NCBI GenBank assembly: GCA_049297695.1
Contig: JBAQUT010000063.1
Span: 1 to 14,365 of the forward strand
Direction of reading: 5' to 3'
DNA from: JACKLD01 sp049297695
GTDB lineage: Bacteria > Pseudomonadota > Alphaproteobacteria > UBA2136 > UBA6156
DNA: 14,365 bases
The notes below the pieces were generated by a model. It did no database searches, had not been told where the DNA came from, and saw nothing but the letters and a program-made list of their open reading frames with translations. Numbering within the stretch: the stretch's first letter is position 1; the number at the start of each line of letters is the position of its first letter. Of this stretch, positions 6,767 to 13,571 are shown one piece after another. The position numbers and the translations under genes are program-made.

Positions 6767-6899
6767 TTCCCAAATTCTACTAGCCAGGACTGCGCCTAGG
6801 TTTTGTCTGCGCTGCGCCAGCCTTATGTACCAGTACGTACACTGCGGCTGTCGTTCTCGACAAAACCCATTCTCGCCTCTGGCTAGCGAATTATGGAAA
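6767..6899. repeat. Large imperfect palindrome B, GTAC-centred
   Basis: An inverted repeat of about 133 bp starting five bases after the lipoprotein stop. Paired blocks: a degenerate outer TTCC..AATTC (6767-6777) with 6888-6899, CTAGCCAG (6780-6787) with 6879-6886, GGTTTTGTC (6799-6807) with 6859-6867, CAGCC (6818-6822) with 6846-6850, and TGTAC (6826-6830) with 6837-6841 around loop CAGTAC. All blocks are centred on 6833-6834. An 11/11-base unpaired segment lies between the second and third blocks. The arms differ from palindrome A but size and centre match. Confidence 0.85.
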
Positions 6900-6926
6900 C
6901 AGCTTTAAGGTTGTTACAAAGTATTC

Positions 6927-6949
6927 AAGGCCCCTTTGGGGCCTTTTTT
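6927..6949 (+). terminator. Intrinsic terminator after the lipoprotein gene
   Basis: A perfect 8-bp stem AAGGCCCC/GGGGCCTT (6927-6934 with 6938-6945) with a TTT loop continues into a run of six T (6944-6949). It is the first terminator downstream of the lipoprotein gene and insulates the MCP gene. Confidence 0.9.
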
Positions 6950-7012
6950 GTGGGATGTACGATGTTTGTGGCGGGGATGTAACGTGTGTGCGTACTTGAT
7001 GGGCGGTAGGTG

Positions 7013-7040
7013 TTGGCGGTAGGGCTGGCTGTGCTAGGGT
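7013..7040 (+). promoter_or_regulatory. Tentative promoter of the chemoreceptor gene
   Basis: TTGGCG (7013-7018), a 16-base spacer and TAGGGT (7035-7040) preceded by TGC, an extended -10 arrangement. It lies between the upstream terminator and the ribosome site AAGGGGA (7064-7070). Matches to consensus are only moderate. Confidence 0.35.
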
Positions 7041-7076
7041 ATGCGGTAACAAAAACAAATAACAAGGGGAAAACCC

Positions 7077-9167
7077 ATGGCTTTGACGTTCAAGCAGAAG
7101 ATTATTGGCGGTTTTATGGCGTTGGGCATTTTGCCTGTAGCCCTGTATGCAGGATTGGCAACGTACATGAACTACCAGGCGGGTATGGCCAGTGCCGAAA
7201 AAAGCATGGAAACGGTGCAGGGTGGGTTGGGTGACAGATTGACTCATTACTTTGAGACCATTCATGCCCAGGCCCGTACTATGGCGGGAAGTGTGACGGT
7301 TCATGATGCTTTGAAAGAATTTACGGCAGCGGTGAATGAGTTGGATACATCGACTGTGAACGTGGATATGGCTAAATTGCGGGCCCGTTACCAAACCCAG
7401 CAAGAAAAAACACCGGGCAGCCAAGCGGGCGATGTTGAGAAGTGGATGCCCCGGGACCCTAAAACCGCAGCTTTGCAGCATTTGTACATTTCGGAAAACC
7501 CCAACCCGTTGGGTGAAAAACAAAAACTGGATGCAGCCGAAGATGGAAGTTCGTACAGCCGTGCGCATGCGAAATTTCATCCAGCATTCCGTGACTTTGT
7601 CGAAGAGTTTGGGTACTACGATATGTTTTTGGTGGATGCTGCCACGGGCAACGTGGTTTATACCGACTTTAAAGAAGTCGATTTTATGAGCAACGTGAAA
7701 GAAGGCCCTATGGCCGATACGGGCTTTAGCAAGTTGGCCCGCGATATTTTGGCCCACAGCGACGACGAGTTGAGCAAAATGAGCGATTTTGAGGTGTATA
7801 TGCCCAGTTACAACGATTATGCCGCGTTTGTGGGCGTGCCCATTGTGGAAGATGGCAAGACGCTGGGGGCGATGATTTTCCAGATGCCTGTGGGTGTGAT
7901 GAACAGCATGTTTGAAAGTGTGAAAGAACTGGGCGAGACGGCGGACGGGTATATCGTTTCGAGTGACGGGACTTACCGGACGGTGCCCCATAAACACGAA
8001 GGTGCCAAGATTGGTACTGCGGCAGCGGATGGTATGAAACAAGCGTTGGCAGATGTGTTTGAAAACAACCATGACGGTGCCCACCATTGGTTGGATGCGG
8101 CGGGAGAGCAATTGATAGGCTCGGTTGGCCATGTGAAAGTACCTTTAGAAAATGGGCACGGTATGGACCACAGCAAGGCTAAAACCTTGGATTGGGCTGT
8201 GGCCGTGAGTATGGATGACCATGAAGTGTTGGCCCCTGTGTGGAAACAGATTTGGATTGGTTTGGCCGTATTAGGTGCTATGGCTTTAGCAGCTGTTGCT
8301 ATTGGTGTTGTGGCGGGTAACGTGCTGGTGCGCCCTGTGGTAGATTTGGCCAACAGTTTTGCCGCCAGCAGCAAGCAAGTGAATGCGAGCACGGGCGAAG
8401 TGGTGGAAGCGGTGGCAGGCCTTGTTGCGGCCAGCGAAGAAACCAGTGCCCAGAGCAAGATTATCCGCCAAAACAGCGCGGAGGCTGCGGGGTATGTGAA
8501 GAGTGTGGCCAGTGCGGTGGGCGAGTTGAATATTAGTATTAACGACATTAGCCAAAGCATTGGCGAGGTGAACAGCCTTGTGGACGATGCCGTTGGCAAA
8601 GCCCAAAAAACCGACGAAGTGGTGCGGAACCTGGGTGAAGCTGCCGGTAAGATTAGCGATGTGGTGAGCCTGATTAACGGATTGGCGGAACAAACCAACC
8701 TGTTGGCCTTGAACGCTGCCATTGAGGCTGCCCGTGCCGGTGATGCAGGCCGCGGGTTTGCCGTGGTGGCCGACGAAGTGAAAAAGCTGGCCACCCACAC
8801 CAGCAGCGCGACTGTGGAGATTGGGGAACAGATTAAGAGCATCCAAGACGTTAGTGCCAAGAGCGTGCAAGCGTTGCAGGGGGTTGTGGAGGCGATTCAC
8901 CGCATACGTGACAGTGCCACCACCGTAAGTGCCGCAGTGGAAGAACAAAGTGGTGTGGCCAAGCAGATTGCCAGCAGCGTGGACGATGCCGCCCACCGCG
9001 TGCAGCAAGTGGACACCAACATGAGCGGTATTGAGCAGGCCACCAACGATACGGGTGTGGCTGCCAACCAAGTGAGTGGTGCCGCCAACGAAACCAAGAG
9101 TGCCTTTAAAAGCCTTGAGACCGAAGTGGGGCATGTGTTGGAAACCATGGGTGTTAAGAAAGTATAA
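7077..9167 (+). CDS. Methyl-accepting chemotaxis protein with large periplasmic sensor
   Basis: A 696-residue transmembrane chemoreceptor that should signal through CheW/CheA to flagella or another motility system. A first membrane segment lies at about 9-30 and a second at 391-416; between them is a periplasmic region of about 360 residues with Cache-like features (GYYDMFLVDAATGNVVYTDF at 179-198; GYIVSSDGTYRTVPH at 291-305). The ligand cannot be predicted. The cytoplasmic signalling hairpin is canonical at its tip (NLLALNAAIEAARAG at 541-555, then GRGFAVVADEVKKLA at 558-572), flanked by long heptad helices (420-530, 575-690). After the second membrane segment only RPVVDLANSF is seen before the heptads, so a complete HAMP domain appears absent. 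There is no C-terminal NWETF-like tether. The start is firm: AAGGGGA sits 6 bases before the ATG. It has its own terminator and no che genes nearby, so it is an orphan receptor. Confidence 0.95.
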   Translation: MALTFKQKIIGGFMALGILPVALYAGLATYMNYQAGMASAEKSMETVQGGLGDRLTHYFETIHAQARTMAGSVTVHDALKEFTAAVNELDTSTVNVDMAKLRARYQTQQEKTPGSQAGDVEKWMPRDPKTAALQHLYISENPNPLGEKQKLDAAEDGSSYSRAHAKFHPAFRDFVEEFGYYDMFLVDAATGNVVYTDFKEVDFMSNVKEGPMADTGFSKLARDILAHSDDELSKMSDFEVYMPSYNDYAAFVGVPIVEDGKTLGAMIFQMPVGVMNSMFESVKELGETADGYIVSSDGTYRTVPHKHEGAKIGTAAADGMKQALADVFENNHDGAHHWLDAAGEQLIGSVGHVKVPLENGHGMDHSKAKTLDWAVAVSMDDHEVLAPVWKQIWIGLAVLGAMALAAVAIGVVAGNVLVRPVVDLANSFAASSKQVNASTGEVVEAVAGLVAASEETSAQSKIIRQNSAEAAGYVKSVASAVGELNISINDISQSIGEVNSLVDDAVGKAQKTDEVVRNLGEAAGKISDVVSLINGLAEQTNLLALNAAIEAARAGDAGRGFAVVADEVKKLATHTSSATVEIGEQIKSIQDVSAKSVQALQGVVEAIHRIRDSATTVSAAVEEQSGVAKQIASSVDDAAHRVQQVDTNMSGIEQATNDTGVAANQVSGAANETKSAFKSLETEVGHVLETMGVKKV

Positions 9168-9182
9168 GTACCTGATATTGAA

Positions 9183-9209
9183 AGAGGCCCCCTATGGGGC
9201 TTCTTTTTT
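9183..9209 (+). terminator. Intrinsic terminator after the chemoreceptor gene
   Basis: AGAGGCCCC (9183-9191) pairs with GGGGCTTCT (9196-9204) with one G-T pair and a 4-base loop, followed by TTTTT to 9209. It lies 15 bases after the MCP stop and 26 bases before the heparinase-like start, so the downstream operon needs its own promoter in a very short space. Confidence 0.88.
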
Positions 9210-9235
9210 ACGGCATAGAGTGGTAGCGTGCGGCC

Positions 9236-10927
9236 ATGAATGTAATGCGCTTGTACCGAACCTTGAAGCACGTGCCGATGGCCATGGTGGTGGCGCGGGT
9301 GGGGTATAGGGTGCGGTGTTGGTTGTATGGATCGCCGTTATATGGTGTGCGGGATGTGTGGGGGGACGAGCCACTGGCTTTGGGGCCCTTGAAGATGGCG
9401 CCCGTGTTGATGGATGGGGGTGATGCTGCCCGGGGAGAAGCCCTTGCGGCCGGCAGGTTTGCGTTTGTGGGAGTTGAGTTGCCGTTGGGTGCACCCCTCA
9501 AGGATTGGTTGCCAGCTAAGGCGAGTGCGTTGTGGGTGTTTCATTTGCATTACCATGAATGGTTGGCTGATTTGAAGGCGGCCAAAGACGTGGCTACCGC
9601 CCGGGCGTTGGTGGGGAGTTGGTTGGAGCGGTTTGCGAGCTGGCATGGTGTGGCGTGGCACCCGTACCCGTTAAGTTTGCGTGTGGTGGAATGGTTGGCC
9701 CACAGGGCATGGTTACTGGAGGGGGCGGATGACGATTTTAAAATGATGTTTGATGCCGTGTTGGTGGCGCAGGTAAAACATTTGCGTCGGAACGTGGAGC
9801 ATTGGTTGGGGGGCAACCATGTTATTAAAAACGACAAGGCGTTGTTGATGGCGGGGTTGTGTTTGCCAGGCCATGACGTGCTGGTTCTGGAAGGGTTATC
9901 GGGCCTGTTGCGGGAGCTTGACAAACAAGTGGGTGAGGATGGGGGACATGTGGAGGCCAGCCCGAGTTATCAGGCCCAGGTGTTGCAAGATGTTGTTGAG
10001 ATTGTACAAACCTTGCGGAAAGCGGGAGGGGTGCCCCCGCATTTGCTGGACGTGATGGAGCGTATGGGTACGGCCCTGGCCTTAATGCGGCATGGGGATG
10101 GCACGTTGGCGTTGTTCAACGACGGAGATGGTGGGGATGTGCCGCTGGTGGATGCTGTGCTGAAGCGGGCGGGTGTGGGAAAGGTGGTTTCGGGCGTGGT
10201 GGCGGATGTGGGGTGTGTGCGGCTTATGCGTGGCAAAACGATTGTAATGATGGATGTGGGTAAGGTTGGGCCAGATGCCAACCCCGGCCATGCCCATGCG
10301 GATACGTTGAGTGTGGAAGTGACGTGGCAGGGCGAGCGGTTGTTGGGCAACTGCGGCACTTTTGCCTACCAACACCGCAAGCGCAACGTGTGGCGGGGAA
10401 CGGCGACCAAAGCTACCGTGCAGGTGGAAAGTGAGAACAGTGCGGAGGTGTGGGGGGGATTCCGGGTAGGCCGTAGGCCCATAGATGTGGGGTTTGAAGC
10501 CAAAAACGTGGACGAAGGCGACGGATTGGTGATGGGGTGGCATGATGGGTATCGGCATCTTGGGTTAACCCACACGCGGAAAGTGTTGTTGGCGGGGGAT
10601 GGTAAAGCTTTGCGGGGTGAAGACGTGGTGGTGAGGATGCCCCGCCCGTGGTGGCGCGTGTGGCCGCTACCTGTGGCGAAGAAAGTGTTTGTGAGGTTCC
10701 CTTTGGGTGTTGGGGTGAGCTGTGTGTTGGAAAGTGACAGCACGGCGTTGCTGACGACGCCCGCAGGCCACAAGGTGCGGTTGCAGATAAAAGGTGGGCG
10801 GCTGGATGTGAAGCCGGGCATGGTATCGCCCCGTTTAGGTATGGAAGTGCCTGTGCCTGTGATTGTGGTGCATGCGCGGATGGGGCGTGATGACTGTAAG
10901 GTTGAGTGGATGTTGAAAGCCGTATAA
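9236..10927 (+). CDS. Heparinase II/III-like polysaccharide lyase family protein
   Basis: A 563-residue protein. The first 330 residues match the helical toroid domain: LYRTLKHVP...VGYRVR (6-26), FHLHYHEWL (102-110), GGNHVIKNDKALL (192-204) and DGGHVEASPSYQ (235-246). Residues 330-563 match the C-terminal beta domain, with ANPGHAHADTLSVEV (348-362). Family members cleave acidic polysaccharides by beta-elimination; homologues in exopolysaccharide clusters are thought to trim or edit the polymer. H195, Y245 and H352 fit the catalytic His202, Tyr257 and His406 I recall for Pedobacter heparinase II. Two zinc-ligand positions look changed: the usual DSG reads NCG (N372) and the usual HNT reads KAT (K392). 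No signal peptide is evident, so cellular location is unclear. The start has no good ribosome site; ATG at 9245 is an alternative. It heads a + strand gene set with glycosyltransferases, supporting a role in surface polysaccharide. Confidence 0.85.
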   Translation: MNVMRLYRTLKHVPMAMVVARVGYRVRCWLYGSPLYGVRDVWGDEPLALGPLKMAPVLMDGGDAARGEALAAGRFAFVGVELPLGAPLKDWLPAKASALWVFHLHYHEWLADLKAAKDVATARALVGSWLERFASWHGVAWHPYPLSLRVVEWLAHRAWLLEGADDDFKMMFDAVLVAQVKHLRRNVEHWLGGNHVIKNDKALLMAGLCLPGHDVLVLEGLSGLLRELDKQVGEDGGHVEASPSYQAQVLQDVVEIVQTLRKAGGVPPHLLDVMERMGTALALMRHGDGTLALFNDGDGGDVPLVDAVLKRAGVGKVVSGVVADVGCVRLMRGKTIVMMDVGKVGPDANPGHAHADTLSVEVTWQGERLLGNCGTFAYQHRKRNVWRGTATKATVQVESENSAEVWGGFRVGRRPIDVGFEAKNVDEGDGLVMGWHDGYRHLGLTHTRKVLLAGDGKALRGEDVVVRMPRPWWRVWPLPVAKKVFVRFPLGVGVSCVLESDSTALLTTPAGHKVRLQIKGGRLDVKPGMVSPRLGMEVPVPVIVVHARMGRDDCKVEWMLKAV

Positions 10928-10991
10928 GTGCTGCTTTGTTGGGCGGGTGGGATACAGGATGCACACGGTTAGTGTACGCTTTGGTATCAAT

Positions 10992-10999
10992 AAGGGGGA
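10992..10999 (+). promoter_or_regulatory. Ribosome binding site fixing the DUF2939-like gene start
   Basis: AAGGGGGA lies 8 bases before the ATG at 11008. The frame is open back to 10906, inside the heparinase-like gene, but the upstream start has no such site. This selects 11008. Confidence 0.8.
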
Positions 11000-11007
11000 T
11001 TTTTACT

Positions 11008-12279
11008 ATGGTTCGCAAACGTTCGGGTGCTACTGGCCGATTTACCAAAAGCGTGAATCTGCCTGACAAGGTACGCAAACAGCTGGCGGCAGGTAAGTTG
11101 GAGGGCCGTGTGGATGTGGGCGCGTACGATGTGCCCAAGGTAAGTGTGGGCCGTCCTGTGTGGTGGCGTCGGTGGCTGGGATTGGGTGCTGCCACGCCTG
11201 CGGCCAGCCAATGGGATGATTTGCGGCACCGTGTGATGGATGAGCTGAAGGTTCGTCAAGGAGACGACACCAGCAGCAAACCTTTTACGCGCCCGTTGTT
11301 GCCTGAGGTTCGGGTGGTGAAAAAGCCGGATTGGGTGTTCCGTGGGTTTGTGGCGGCCAGCGTGGCCGCTTTGGTGGTGTTGCTGGTGATGGGAGGGCGT
11401 TCCCATGGCCCAGGTGAAGCTTTGCACGATGTGTATGAGGCCTGGAAACACCGCGACATGGTGGCTATGAGCAAGGTTGTAGATATGCCTGCGGTGGCCA
11501 CCAATGTGGTGGGGCAGGTGTATGATACTCCCGTGTTAGACCCCAAGCTGTTGCCGATTGAGATAAAGCCGGAGGCCCTAACGGCTGGCAAAGATGTGGC
11601 TGCCATGGTGAAACAAGGGCTGGCCGATATGTTGGCCGAAGATATGGCCCGTGCCGTGGTGCAAGGCGAGGTGAGTGGGGCTGGAGATTCGTTGTTGGGG
11701 AGTTTGTGGAACGACATGGGAGGGAGCCATGTGGAGGTGAGTAAACCCCGTATTGTGAAGATTGAGGGCAAGCGCGCCGAGGCGGAGTTGATGCTGACGC
11801 GGGATGATAGTCATCAGCTTGCTGAAGTGGTAAATGTTGTGTTGGAAGAGCGGGACGGGGGTTGGGTGGTGGTGGGGTTGCCCAACTTTGCCACTGTGGC
11901 GGCCCGCATGAACCATGTGGAGACCCAAATTGCTGAAGCCGAGGCCATGATGCCTGATGTGGAGCCTGCGGCAGGGGATGTAGTGCGTGTGAGCAAGCTT
12001 GAAAAAGACACGGTGCGCAACGGCGTAATGAACCTGCGTGTGGAAGTGGCGAATACGGGAAATACCCCTGTGAAAGCCACGGTGGTGAAAGTGTTGTTTG
12101 CGGATGCCCGTGGGGTGCCTTTGCGGATGATTGAGTTGAAGGATACCCAGCCTTTGGCGGCGGGGATGCGGCGTGTGCGCACACTGCCCGTACCCGTAAC
12201 CACCAAGCAGATGCGCTGGGTGGCAGCTTTGCCCATGAATGCGATGACGGTGCAGACAAAGGTGGTAGCCGCCAACTGA
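11008..12279 (+). CDS. Membrane-anchored DUF2939-like protein of unknown function
   Basis: A 423-residue protein. Residues 1-108 are a cytoplasmic, strongly basic N-terminus (MVRKRSGATGRFTK start). Residues 110-129 are a single membrane segment (VFRGFVAASVAALVVLLVMG). The rest should be periplasmic. Residues 137-300 resemble DUF2939: LHDVYEAWKHRDMVAMSKVV (139-158), a helical VKQGLADMLAEDMARAVV (201-218) and a strand-rich end with GGWVVVGLPNFATV (284-297). Residues 335-423 form a separate beta domain (LRVEVANTGNTPVKATVVKV at 343-362) like Ig-type folds in envelope proteins. It lies 80 bp after the heparinase-like gene and 38 bp before the GT4 gene on the same strand, so it is probably co-transcribed and may act in polysaccharide assembly or export. 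That role is an inference from position only; the biochemical function is unknown. Confidence 0.75.
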   Translation: MVRKRSGATGRFTKSVNLPDKVRKQLAAGKLEGRVDVGAYDVPKVSVGRPVWWRRWLGLGAATPAASQWDDLRHRVMDELKVRQGDDTSSKPFTRPLLPEVRVVKKPDWVFRGFVAASVAALVVLLVMGGRSHGPGEALHDVYEAWKHRDMVAMSKVVDMPAVATNVVGQVYDTPVLDPKLLPIEIKPEALTAGKDVAAMVKQGLADMLAEDMARAVVQGEVSGAGDSLLGSLWNDMGGSHVEVSKPRIVKIEGKRAEAELMLTRDDSHQLAEVVNVVLEERDGGWVVVGLPNFATVAARMNHVETQIAEAEAMMPDVEPAAGDVVRVSKLEKDTVRNGVMNLRVEVANTGNTPVKATVVKVLFADARGVPLRMIELKDTQPLAAGMRRVRTLPVPVTTKQMRWVAALPMNAMTVQTKVVAAN

Positions 12280-12291
12280 GGTTTGTGCTAA

Positions 12292-12312
12292 ACAAGCCTT
12301 GAAAAAGGTTGT
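12292..12312 (+). promoter_or_regulatory. Hairpin covering the GT4 ribosome binding site
   Basis: CCTT (12297-12300), a GAAA tetraloop and AAGG (12305-12308) form a 4-bp stem, extended by ACAA/TTGT (12292-12295 with 12309-12312) around one bulged G. The AAGG is the Shine-Dalgarno of the GT4 gene. The hairpin lies 12 bases after the upstream stop, so a ribosome finishing the DUF2939-like gene could open it. The structure is short and its stability is not calculated. Confidence 0.4.
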
Positions 12313-12317
12313 GTGTG

Positions 12318-13571
12318 ATGCGTGTGTGGGCCATTTGCCAGTATTATCCGCCCGAGATTGGGGCGCCGAGCGTAAGGCTTTCGGGCTTTGCCAAAGTGTG
12401 GCAAGCGTTGGGAGTGGATGTGCGGGTGTTGACGGGGATACCGAACCACCCCGACGGAATTGTGCCGGATGCGTATATCCACCGCCCTGCGTATTACGAA
12501 GAAGACATAGATGGTGTGCGGGTATGGCGCCACTGGTTGCATGTGGCCCCGAACAAGGGAAAATTCCGGCGTGTGGCCAACCAGGTGAGTTTTGCCGTAA
12601 GCGTGTTGTTCAACTTGTTTAAAATTAAACCTGAAGACAGGCCTGATGTGGTGATGGTGAGTTCGCCCAGTTTTTTTTGTGTGGGCAGCGCGTGGTTGCT
12701 GGCACGGCGGCACGGGGCTAAGTTTGTGTTTGAGGTGCGGGATTTGTGGCCCGACATATTTTTGCAAATGGGCATATTGCAGAAAGGTTTTATTTATAAC
12801 GCATTGAGCCGTTTGGAAATGTTTTTGTACCGCCGTGCGGACGCCGTAGTGACGGTAACGCGGGCGTTTGCACGGCAAATTGCTGGCCGGGGGATTGATG
12901 CCGCTAAGCTATTTGTGGTGTTTAACGGTGTGAGTGATACGGATATTGCCATGGCCCAGAAAGCCCGTGACGAGGGAGTTGCGGCGACGTTGCGGGCGCG
13001 ATTGGGTATTAACCCATTAACCAAGGTTGTGTTGTACATTGGGAACCATGGCGAAGCCCAGGCGTTGACCCAGATTGTGGATGCCGCCCGTATGATGGTG
13101 AAGCGCACCGACGTGGTGTTTGTGTTTGTGGGGCAGGGGGCGGATAAGGACAAGTTGATGGCGTATGCCAAGGGTGTTCCGAATATTCAGTTTTTGCCCG
13201 GTGTGAAGCACCACGAGGTGTGGGGGTATTATTGCATGGCGGATATCAACATGGTGTGTTTGAAGAATATCCCCGACTTTGAGATGTTTATACCCAGCAA
13301 GATGTTTGAAATTATGGCTGCGGGCAGTTGTGCTGTGGCGGGGTTGCGGGGTGAAGGTGCCGAATTGATGAAAGAAAGTGGCTGTGCTTTGGTGGTGCCC
13401 AGCGAGGAACCCGACAAAATGGCAGAAGCCATTACCGTTTTGCTTGATGACCCAGAACGCCGTAGGGCTATGGGGGAATCCGGCTTGGCGTATGTGAAAA
13501 ACACCTTTTTACATAGCCGTTTGGCAGGGCAGTATGTGGCATTGATGAACAAGCTGGCGAAGGGGGCTTAA
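12318..13571 (+). CDS. Glycosyltransferase family 4 (WbuB-like)
   Basis: A 417-residue GT-B fold retaining glycosyltransferase, probably acting at the cytoplasmic face of the inner membrane on an undecaprenyl-linked glycan. N-terminal Rossmann signature ICQYYPPEIGAPSVRLSGFA (6-25); VSSPSFF (114-120); EVRDLWPD (139-146), typical of WbuB-type transferases; the C-terminal nucleotide-sugar domain has VVLYIGNHGEAQAL (237-250) and FVGQGADKDKL (270-280), then FIPSKMFEIMAAGSCAVAG (324-342) containing the acceptor-end EX7E-type glutamate region. The donor may be an amino sugar by analogy with WbuB; this is not shown by the sequence. TTG at 12309 and GTG at 12315 are in frame, but ATG 12318, 9 bases after AAAAAGG, gives the family N-terminus. 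The stop overlaps the next start by one base (TAATG), indicating translational coupling. Confidence 0.9.
   Translation: MRVWAICQYYPPEIGAPSVRLSGFAKVWQALGVDVRVLTGIPNHPDGIVPDAYIHRPAYYEEDIDGVRVWRHWLHVAPNKGKFRRVANQVSFAVSVLFNLFKIKPEDRPDVVMVSSPSFFCVGSAWLLARRHGAKFVFEVRDLWPDIFLQMGILQKGFIYNALSRLEMFLYRRADAVVTVTRAFARQIAGRGIDAAKLFVVFNGVSDTDIAMAQKARDEGVAATLRARLGINPLTKVVLYIGNHGEAQALTQIVDAARMMVKRTDVVFVFVGQGADKDKLMAYAKGVPNIQFLPGVKHHEVWGYYCMADINMVCLKNIPDFEMFIPSKMFEIMAAGSCAVAGLRGEGAELMKESGCALVVPSEEPDKMAEAITVLLDDPERRRAMGESGLAYVKNTFLHSRLAGQYVALMNKLAKGA

Noticed and set aside
6891..8132. 413-residue open frame on the - strand opposite the chemoreceptor and its upstream region
   Set aside because: It runs antisense across the terminator and most of the MCP coding region, and its composition (His/Arg/Gln-rich) is that expected from a mirrored gene. 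The + strand MCP is unambiguous.
7973..8860. 295-residue - strand open frame inside the chemoreceptor gene
   Set aside because: It is antisense to the MCP signalling domain and has the Ser/Thr/Ala-rich composition of a shadow frame; no motif recognised.
10906..11007. Upstream start for the DUF2939-like gene overlapping the heparinase-like gene
   Set aside because: The ATG at 11008 has a strong AAGGGGGA at 8 bases and begins a typical basic N-terminus. The extra 34 residues have no such signal.
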